64,000 bases of DNA from a virus, in IMG/VR virus record IMGVR_UViG_3300034198_030914, positions 1 through 64,000 of that record; one strand, 5' to 3'. How positions within the stretch are numbered: the stretch's first letter is position 1; each line of letters begins with the position of its first letter. Made by a program: the position numbers and the translations under genes. Below are positions 58,869 through 64,000 of the stretch, in pieces. Below the pieces are notes generated by a model. The model was not told where the DNA came from. It was given only the letters and a program-made list of their open reading frames with translations, and did not search any database.

Positions 58869-59783
58869 ATGTGTGGATTTTCAAAAAAATATGATAAGGA
58901 TGAATTTATAAGAAGAGCTAATATAATTCATAATAATATATATGATTATATACTCTCTGATTATAAAAATAGTCGTGATAAAATAGAAATAATATGTTCT
59001 ATACATGGTATATTTACTCAAATTCCATATAATCACTTACAGGGGAAAGGCTGCCATCATTGTTCCAGGAATCAAAAGATCTCTATTGATGATTTTATAT
59101 TAAAAGCGAAAGAAAAACACAACAGTAAATATAACTATCCTGATCGTAATTATATAAATAATGTTACTACATTAAATATAGAGTGTCCCGAACACGGTTT
59201 ATTTAAACAAGCACCTGGTGCACACTTGAAGGGTATTGGTTGCTCAAAATGTAGTGGTAATAGAAGATTAACAATTGATGAATTTATTGATTTAGCAAAT
59301 AAAAAACATAACAATTTATATAGTTATCCTGATAAAAATTATAAAAATTATGATAGTAAATTAAATATAGATTGTTCAAAACATGGCATTTTCACTCAGA
59401 CTGTAAGATATCATTTAACTGGAAGAGGTTGTCCGATTTGCAGAAACTCAAAAGGTGAGTTGAAAATATTGGAGATTTTAAAAAATAATAAGATAAAATA
59501 TAAATCACAACATACTTTCAGTGATTTAAAACATAAAAGTTTATTAAAATTTGACTTCGCTGTATTTGATAATAATGGTGAAATTAAATATCTAATAGAA
59601 TATAATGGTGAACAACATTATAAATTTAAGACTCTATTTCATAAGAATCATGACAATTTTATAATTAATCAACATAGAGACAAATTGAAAGAAGAATATT
59701 GTAATATCAATCAGATTAAATTATATATAATAACATATCAAGATAATATAGATGACAGAATGAGAGAAATTATAAAAAATTAA
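58869..59783 (+). CDS. Mobile endonuclease with three zinc-binding repeats
   Basis: A 304-residue protein from ATG 58869 (MCGFSKKYDKDEFIRRANII). Three repeats of about 65 residues each pair a D-x-F-I-x-x-A-x-x-x-H-N helix (IRRANIIHNNIYDY, ILKAKEKHNSKYNY, IDLANKKHNNLYSY) with a C-x-x-H-G...GxGCxxC finger. The C-terminus (LLKFDFAVFDNNGEIKYLIE with YNGEQHY) is a VSR-like nuclease core. This repeat-plus-nuclease design is common among freestanding endonucleases of large phages and algal viruses. Intact; inserted next to the kinase gene. Confidence 0.8.
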   Translation: MCGFSKKYDKDEFIRRANIIHNNIYDYILSDYKNSRDKIEIICSIHGIFTQIPYNHLQGKGCHHCSRNQKISIDDFILKAKEKHNSKYNYPDRNYINNVTTLNIECPEHGLFKQAPGAHLKGIGCSKCSGNRRLTIDEFIDLANKKHNNLYSYPDKNYKNYDSKLNIDCSKHGIFTQTVRYHLTGRGCPICRNSKGELKILEILKNNKIKYKSQHTFSDLKHKSLLKFDFAVFDNNGEIKYLIEYNGEQHYKFKTLFHKNHDNFIINQHRDKLKEEYCNINQIKLYIITYQDNIDDRMREIIKN

Positions 59784-59854
59784 AATTTATATTTTTCATA
59801 TTGTCGAATTAATTTTCATCATATGGTTCATGGTGATTTTGATTGGTATGAAAC

Positions 59855-60082
59855 ATGAAGAAAATAACTAAATTTGAAAATTATATGGGACAATTAATAA
59901 ACACCACAGATTTAATTAACTATGAACAACAAAGTTCTAGTTCAATTAATTATAATTCTATTCAAAACTCTTCTTGTCCAGAAAGTTTCCCTGTATTAAT
60001 GGAAAATGGAATAATTGTGCGGTACGAATTGGTAAAATTTGCTTCTGAAATTGTATCAGAACAAGGAGTTTCCAACAAATAA
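59855..60082 (+). CDS. Small tagged protein
   Basis: A 75-residue protein starting MKKITKFENYMGQLINTTD, a member of the tag family, then a Ser/Asn-rich segment (YEQQSSSSINYNSIQNSS) and IVRYELVKFASEIVSEQG. Its ATG overlaps the stop of a short upstream frame (ATGA) in phase with the endonuclease gene. It ends 4 bases before the structured element at 60086. Function unknown. Confidence 0.55.
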   Translation: MKKITKFENYMGQLINTTDLINYEQQSSSSINYNSIQNSSCPESFPVLMENGIIVRYELVKFASEIVSEQGVSNK

Positions 60083-60085
60083 CCT

Positions 60086-60192
60086 CACATAACAGCACCT
60101 ACCCAAAAGGCGGGGTTTCGTGTTCCAAAGACAGATTTTTGGTTAATCAAAATTTAGTTTTTCAAATCAAGTTATGTGGTAAAAGTCCCGCC
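60086..60192. other. Structured non-coding element with interlocked inverted repeats
   Basis: CACATAAC (60086-60093) pairs with GTTATGTG (60171-60178), and GGCGGG (60109-60114) pairs with CCCGCC (60187-60192). The two helices interleave, so as RNA they would make a pseudoknot. The element is more GC-rich than its surroundings and has no ORF. From memory it resembles GC-rich intergenic repeats of Bacteroidota, and the outer arms also recall recombination-site cores; neither is verified. It could be an RNA, a cassette boundary or a repeat. Confidence 0.5.
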
Positions 60193-60456
60193 CTTCTTGT
60201 ATATTTTTCATTCGAAACTTAATTACATCGTTTTCTAATTATGAGAAATGTAATAATCACAAAAGGCACCATCAAATTCAGTTGGTTATAGGTTTCTGTA
60301 ACACTAATTATCAATAAATTGTCATGAAAAGTTAAAAGTGATTTTTATGATGAATTAACCACTTCAAACCTTTATAATTTCTTCTTTATGAGATTCTAAA
60401 AATTAATCAAAAGAGCATAAATCAGCTAAAAATGGTGAAATTGAAGATAAAAGAGT
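60193..60456. other. Intergenic stretch without visible gene
   Basis: No credible ORF. One imperfect hairpin with arms ATTACAT / ATGTAAT lies near 60222-60258. The rest is AT-rich and looks like decayed sequence between the structured element and the kinase-gene fossil. Confidence 0.5.
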
Positions 60457-60598
60457 TTAGAAAGATATCAAAAAAACTTCAGTTATATAAATAGAATTTC
60501 TACCAAGCTTCTTAAGTTCAGTATGAACATCAGAAGCTAAGGTAGATTTTCCACTTGCGGGTGCACCAATAATTGTAATTAATTTAGATTTAGTCATC
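60457..60598 (-). pseudogene. N-terminal fossil of a P-loop kinase paralogue
   Basis: The ATG at 60598 opens KSKLITIIGAPASGKST, nearly the start of the intact kinase at 58257-58820. An extra A at 60541 shifts the frame so that translation ends TFSF-stop. In the next frame the homology continues (ASDVHTELKKLGRNSIYITE) and then disappears. Both a frameshift and a truncation show the gene is dead. Its missing end probably survives at 58108-58229. Confidence 0.8.
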
Positions 60599-60599
60599 T

Positions 60600-61775
60600 T
60601 TATTGAAAGAATTGTGCGTTAGAATTAATTTTGTTAATATCTTCTTGTGTGAAATATTGAGGATACTTTTTGATTGCATCCAGGAGTTCTTTGTAGGCAA
60701 GTTTCCCTTCGTCTTTTTTTCCGGTATAGAAACAGGATGCAGCATGTACCTCTAAGAACCTCCAAACATAAAGCGACTCATCAACAAACAACAATCTTGT
60801 TGGGTAAGGATTTTTACCGTGGAAGTTTTCTTTTGCGAATTTAGTATAAAGAAAAGCCATATGCCAATCACCTACCGTTAAGTAGTAATCAATAATTGCC
60901 TTGATAGGTTCTGCTCTAAGTGGATCCATTGAATAAGCTTTCAATAATTCTTGATGAACTTCCGGCCAAGGGAATTCCAATGCCTTTTTAATTGTACCAA
61001 CACGGAACTGTGAATAGAATCTTTCTTCTTCATACCCATCAGATCTACCAATTCTTTCCTTGTAGTATTTAAGAGCTCTTCTTAATCTCTCTTCATTCTC
61101 AGCTCTGTTATCAGGAATAGAAGCCGAATCGTGATAGGATTGAGCCGTATAGAATACCCAACGTGAGTTTCTATCTTTGTTGTCGATATAATCTTCGAGG
61201 ATTGCTGCGTGTTTCTTGTACTTATCTGGAATGTTGCCTTTCCAGGATCCACCGTCCATTTTGACATCTACGTGCAATCTTTCTGCTAATCCAGAAGTGA
61301 TATTGTTGGTTTCACAGATTATGAACTCGTGAACTGGACCAAACCATCTAAAGGGTTTTGATACTTTAAAGAAAGTGTTTCTTGTATATTTCATAGAACC
61401 TATATAGGTATTTATCATATATAAGTCATTTGTAAATTGCTTCTTATCGAATCCATCTTCGATTACTAATTGCTCATCACAATCTATCCAATATCCATGA
61501 ACATCATTAGGATTCCAACCTAATTCGTTGACTACTTCACGTAATTTCTCCATCGCATGATTTCTTGAATTTTCAAAATTGTCGAATGGTCTTTCAAAAA
61601 CATATGTAGGTATTCCGTTATCTTTACCCCATTTCTTAATAATATCTTGCGTACCATCTGATGATCCAGTATCATTACAAACTATAAGATCTACTACATT
61701 TTTATTGCTATTGAGCATTCTCTCGACTACATGTGACTCATTTTTACATATAAAGTTTAAAGCAAGTTTGTTCAT
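60600..61775 (-). CDS. Family 2 glycosyltransferase with TPR-like C-terminus
   Basis: A 391-residue protein. ALNFICKNESHVVERML at the start and CNDTGSSDGTQDII (33-46) form the GT-A nucleotide-sugar site, and YWIDCDEQLVI (95-105) holds the DxD-like metal site. A histidine/Trp-rich acceptor loop (FRWFGPVHEFI) follows. The C-terminal 180 residues are helical repeats (YYLTVGDWHMAFLYTKFAKE). Cytoplasmic; phage glycosyltransferases of this sort modify phage DNA, virion proteins or host surface glycans. Substrate unknown. It lies two bases from the kinase fossil. Confidence 0.85.
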   Translation of the reverse strand: MNKLALNFICKNESHVVERMLNSNKNVVDLIVCNDTGSSDGTQDIIKKWGKDNGIPTYVFERPFDNFENSRNHAMEKLREVVNELGWNPNDVHGYWIDCDEQLVIEDGFDKKQFTNDLYMINTYIGSMKYTRNTFFKVSKPFRWFGPVHEFIICETNNITSGLAERLHVDVKMDGGSWKGNIPDKYKKHAAILEDYIDNKDRNSRWVFYTAQSYHDSASIPDNRAENEERLRRALKYYKERIGRSDGYEEERFYSQFRVGTIKKALEFPWPEVHQELLKAYSMDPLRAEPIKAIIDYYLTVGDWHMAFLYTKFAKENFHGKNPYPTRLLFVDESLYVWRFLEVHAASCFYTGKKDEGKLAYKELLDAIKKYPQYFTQEDINKINSNAQFFQ

Positions 61776-61866
61776 ATTTATTCTTTGTTTTTATTTTATA
61801 TAAAAATATAAGATTTTTGTTGAGGACAAACTATTTTTAATATATAATTAAAAATAGTTAAATATA

Positions 61867-62607
61867 ATGATATTATCTGAAACAGTAGAAACATCGTTTC
61901 ATCAAAAAAATATAAAATTATACCATTCACTTGGTTATATTGGAAAACTGTATGAAAAAGTGATAGTAAAAGTTGAACATTTACCGAAAAATTCCAGGGT
62001 TAGAATTAACGTTAAGTGTGATACCTGTGACTCGACAAATTATATTATTTATAACAACTACAATAAGCAAATAAATAGGCAGAATTATTATTGTTGTCAC
62101 CCTTGCTCATTTGATAAAAATAAAAAAACAAATCTTGAAAAATTCGGAGTCGAACATACTTTTCAATCAGAGTTAGTAAAATCTAAAATTAAAAAGACCC
62201 TAATAGATAAGTATGGGTTCGATCATCCAACAAAGTGTCCTGAAATATTTGAGAAGGCTCAATCATCAGCTTATAAAACACATAAGTATGGAGATACTGA
62301 TATAAAATATCAAGGATCATATGAATTAGATTTTATCCAATATTGTATTAGAAATAAGATTGAATTTACTAAAGGTCCAAGCATCAGATATTTAATGGGT
62401 AATAAGAATAGAGTTTATCATTCCGACTTTTTTTTATCCAAATATAATTTAGTATGTGAGGTTAAGTCGGAATATACTTTCAATGATGATTACGAGGAAA
62501 ATATAATAAAAAAAGAATATACAATAAGTGCTGGATATAACTTTTTATTTATTATTGATAAAAATTATATTGAAATAGAAAAAATAATTTCAGAAAATGA
62601 TAAATAA
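61867..62607 (+). CDS. Mobile endonuclease with KFGV repeats and PD-(D/E)XK core
   Basis: A 246-residue protein. Cys-finger VKCDTCDSTN and YYCCHPCSFD, then two repeats (KFGVEHTFQSELVKSKIKKT and KYGFDHPTKCPEI), followed by a nuclease core NRVYHSDFFLSKYNLVCEVK with D...ExK. Close in design to 3999-5021 but with fewer repeats. Intact. An ATATATAA box precedes it, and it overlaps the small downstream gene by 11 bases. Confidence 0.75.
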   Translation: MILSETVETSFHQKNIKLYHSLGYIGKLYEKVIVKVEHLPKNSRVRINVKCDTCDSTNYIIYNNYNKQINRQNYYCCHPCSFDKNKKTNLEKFGVEHTFQSELVKSKIKKTLIDKYGFDHPTKCPEIFEKAQSSAYKTHKYGDTDIKYQGSYELDFIQYCIRNKIEFTKGPSIRYLMGNKNRVYHSDFFLSKYNLVCEVKSEYTFNDDYEENIIKKEYTISAGYNFLFIIDKNYIEIEKIISENDK

Positions 62608-62779
62608 AAATAAAAAAGTAGAATTCAAAATAGAAGAACAATTATTGAAAGAATGGAAACAAATCTGTGATAAAAACGGATATGACATGTCTAAAAGATT
62701 GAGAATCTATATTCAAAAAGAAATAGAGTTAGATTCAAAAGGGGTGAATTTGGTAAATTTGATTGAGGAATCAATCTAA
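62597..62779 (+). CDS. Small ribbon-helix-helix-like protein
   Basis: A 60-residue protein (MINKNKKVEFKIEEQLLKEW at the start). KVEFKIEEQLLKEWKQIC, then GYDMSKRLRIYIQKEIEL, has the strand-helix-helix spacing of Arc/MetJ-like regulators, where a short basic strand contacts DNA. It overlaps the endonuclease end and may regulate it or be carried with it. Assignment is tentative. Confidence 0.5.
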   Translation: MINKNKKVEFKIEEQLLKEWKQICDKNGYDMSKRLRIYIQKEIELDSKGVNLVNLIEESI

Positions 62780-62793
62780 ATTTTAGATTGATT
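62769..62793. terminator. Hairpin between convergent genes
   Basis: AATCAATCTAAA / TTTAGATTGATT, a perfect 12-bp inverted repeat with one central base, across the stop codons of 62597-62779 and 62776-63744. AT-rich with only a short T-tract, so a weak bidirectional terminator at best. Confidence 0.55.
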
Positions 62794-63744
62794 TAAACTA
62801 TCGATTTGATAAACCCTATTAATCTCATGAATTGACTTCTTTTCTACTAGAGCTGATATTGATTTTGCTATTAACTTTGCACAACTAATTATTTTAATTC
62901 GGTTATTTAACTTAGATTTATCATAAACTGAATGTAATGTGTCAATGACGATTACCTCTTCTATTTTTGAGTTGTGTAGGTTTTCTAAAGCTTTACCACT
63001 TAATATACCATGGGTAGCAACACATCTTACGGATAGTGCGCCCTTTTCTAGTAGTAGTTCGCAGGCTTTTGACATAGTTCCTAAGGTATCAGCCATATCA
63101 TCAACTATTATCACATTCTTACCTTTTACTTCACCAACTAATTCCATTGAATGAATTTCATTTGGTTTGATTCTTCTTTTATTAATAAGTGCAAATGTTG
63201 CTTCTGGGAATGCCTTACAGAAGTCTGAAGCTCTTTTTACAGCACCTTGGTCTGGTGCCACTATACAAAGATTTACTAAATCGAGTGATTTTATATAATC
63301 AATTGATACTACATTTCCGTTTAAATGTATTACTGGAAAATTGTAAAAACCTTGAATAGAGGAGGAGTGTAGATCTATTGTGATTAATCTATTGACTCCG
63401 GCTTTTTCAAAAATATCGGCTAAGAGTTTCGAACCTATGGATGATCTAAGGTGGTCTGTTTTGTCTTGTCTAGAATATCCGGAGTAGGGTGAAACTAGGG
63501 TAAAGGATTTACAACCTGCTCTTTTGGCAGCATCTACAACTAGTAGTGTTTCCATTATGGAGTCAGATGAATCACTGCTATTGATAAAAAATACATCAAT
63601 ATCTCGTATTGACTCTTTGAAACAGGGTAGGATTTCTCCATCTGAGAATTTATCTATTTGTAAATTTCCAATAGTGAAATCTTCAAAGTTTTTGGAAATG
63701 TCAAGTGCTAAGTGTAGATAATTTGTCCCTGCGAATATTTTCAT
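62776..63744 (-). CDS. prs: Ribose-phosphate pyrophosphokinase (PRPP synthetase)
   Basis: A 322-residue protein of full length. FAGTNYLHLALDISKNF at the start, FSDGEI near 33-38, SPYSGYSRQDK (85-95, ATP flexible loop), TIDLHSSSIQGFY (122-134) and the PRPP loop VIIVDDMADTLGTM near 211-224 are all present. It makes PRPP from ribose 5-phosphate and ATP for nucleotide and NAD synthesis. Phages that carry prs often pair it with a nicotinamide phosphoribosyltransferase, which may lie beyond the window. The adjacent gene at 63747 is two bases upstream. Confidence 0.93.
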   Translation of the reverse strand: MKIFAGTNYLHLALDISKNFEDFTIGNLQIDKFSDGEILPCFKESIRDIDVFFINSSDSSDSIMETLLVVDAAKRAGCKSFTLVSPYSGYSRQDKTDHLRSSIGSKLLADIFEKAGVNRLITIDLHSSSIQGFYNFPVIHLNGNVVSIDYIKSLDLVNLCIVAPDQGAVKRASDFCKAFPEATFALINKRRIKPNEIHSMELVGEVKGKNVIIVDDMADTLGTMSKACELLLEKGALSVRCVATHGILSGKALENLHNSKIEEVIVIDTLHSVYDKSKLNNRIKIISCAKLIAKSISALVEKKSIHEINRVYQIDSLNQSKI

Positions 63745-63746
63745 AG

Positions 63747-64000
63747 TTATCTATTTTGTGAGTTAATAATTAATTCTGAAGTAATAAAAATTCTTGTTGT
63801 AGTAAAGTTATCAATAGTAGTAAAAACATCGACTACGGGTATTTTTACTATATTACCAGAATATCCATTTGTATATTGTTCTTCTGAAAGATGGTACTTT
63901 GTGATTATACCGAGGGTTCTATAACTTTCCAATATCGGTAAAAAATATGAAAAGTATCCGGGGTTTATAACACCGGCTTGTAATAGATTTTTTTCGAAAC
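63747..64000 (-). CDS. Hypothetical protein, 5' end beyond window
   Basis: The open frame runs without a stop from the window edge to 63747, giving at least 84 residues ending TRIFITSELIINSQNR. Earlier residues read FEKNLLQAGVINPGYFSYFL, then ILESYRTLGIITKYHLSEEQ. A TTG at 63932 is an internal codon, not a credible start. Beta/alpha mix, unrecognised. Transcribed together with prs (two-base gap). Confidence 0.6.
   Translation of the reverse strand, partial: FEKNLLQAGVINPGYFSYFLPILESYRTLGIITKYHLSEEQYTNGYSGNIVKIPVVDVFTTIDNFTTTRIFITSELIINSQNR

Noticed and set aside
60086-60192. Twister-type ribozyme
   Set aside because: The interlocked pairing and a UAAC..GC segment were suggestive, but the conserved internal-loop bases could not be matched convincingly.
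1-64000. tRNA genes
   Set aside because: No acceptor/T-arm combination with a GTTCRAnYC loop in proper cloverleaf spacing was seen on either strand by eye.

Overview
This AT-rich window is most likely part of the genome of a large, T4-like tailed phage (myovirus) infecting a Bacteroidota host. T4-type core genes are scattered through it: both type II topoisomerase subunits, RNase H/FEN nuclease, DnaG-like primase, a UvsW-type helicase, a probable clamp-loader small subunit, a gp6-type baseplate wedge protein and a contractile-tail baseplate/hub block. The Bacteroidota assignment rests on three plus-strand genes preceded by the TTTG-N19/20-TATATTTG promoter type, on weak or absent Shine-Dalgarno sequences, and on an Hc1/H1-like protein of a style common in that phylum. 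Many other genes follow a different AT-rich box (TTTTAATATATA), probably a phage promoter.

Layout. 1-5.7 kb: 5' part of a dnaK gene, hypothetical genes, a UV-damage endonuclease and a mobile endonuclease. 5.2-13.2 kb: NusG-like factor, clamp-loader-like protein, RNase H, a large tagged protein, and the two divergently transcribed topoisomerase subunits. 13.3-25 kb: rhomboid protease, coiled-coil proteins, HNH endonuclease, primase, HAD-like protein, ClpP, and a uvsW gene split by an insertion. 25-36.4 kb: a minus-strand baseplate/tail operon with three cell-wall-hydrolase-like domains and a protein with about ten 46-residue repeats. 36.5-46.5 kb: DHH phosphoesterase, frameshifted HNH gene, amidoligase-like protein, H1-like protein, membrane protein, a TnpB fossil and an AAA+ ATPase. 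46.5-53 kb: a cluster of proteins sharing an MKxLxxFExF N-terminus (one with an HExxH metalloprotease motif), plus a J-domain protein. 53-58 kb: guanylate kinase, baseplate wedge gene, a large mobile endonuclease. 58-60.6 kb: an island with one intact P-loop kinase gene, two fossils of a paralogue, a mobile endonuclease and a GC-richer element with interlocked inverted repeats. 60.6-64 kb: glycosyltransferase, another mobile endonuclease, PRPP synthetase and a partial gene.

How it fits together. Replication and repair genes, baseplate genes and host-takeover genes (NusG-like, H1-like, DnaK plus a J-protein, ClpP, rhomboid, PRPP synthetase) are interleaved. Freestanding endonucleases and decayed mobile elements sit between or inside them, and compact palindromic terminators lie at several convergent gene ends. 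The most interesting possible system is the family of proteins with a shared N-terminal tag resembling the T4 capsid-targeting sequence, which could be packaged in the head and delivered with the DNA. Functions come from motif reading alone; no database search was possible.
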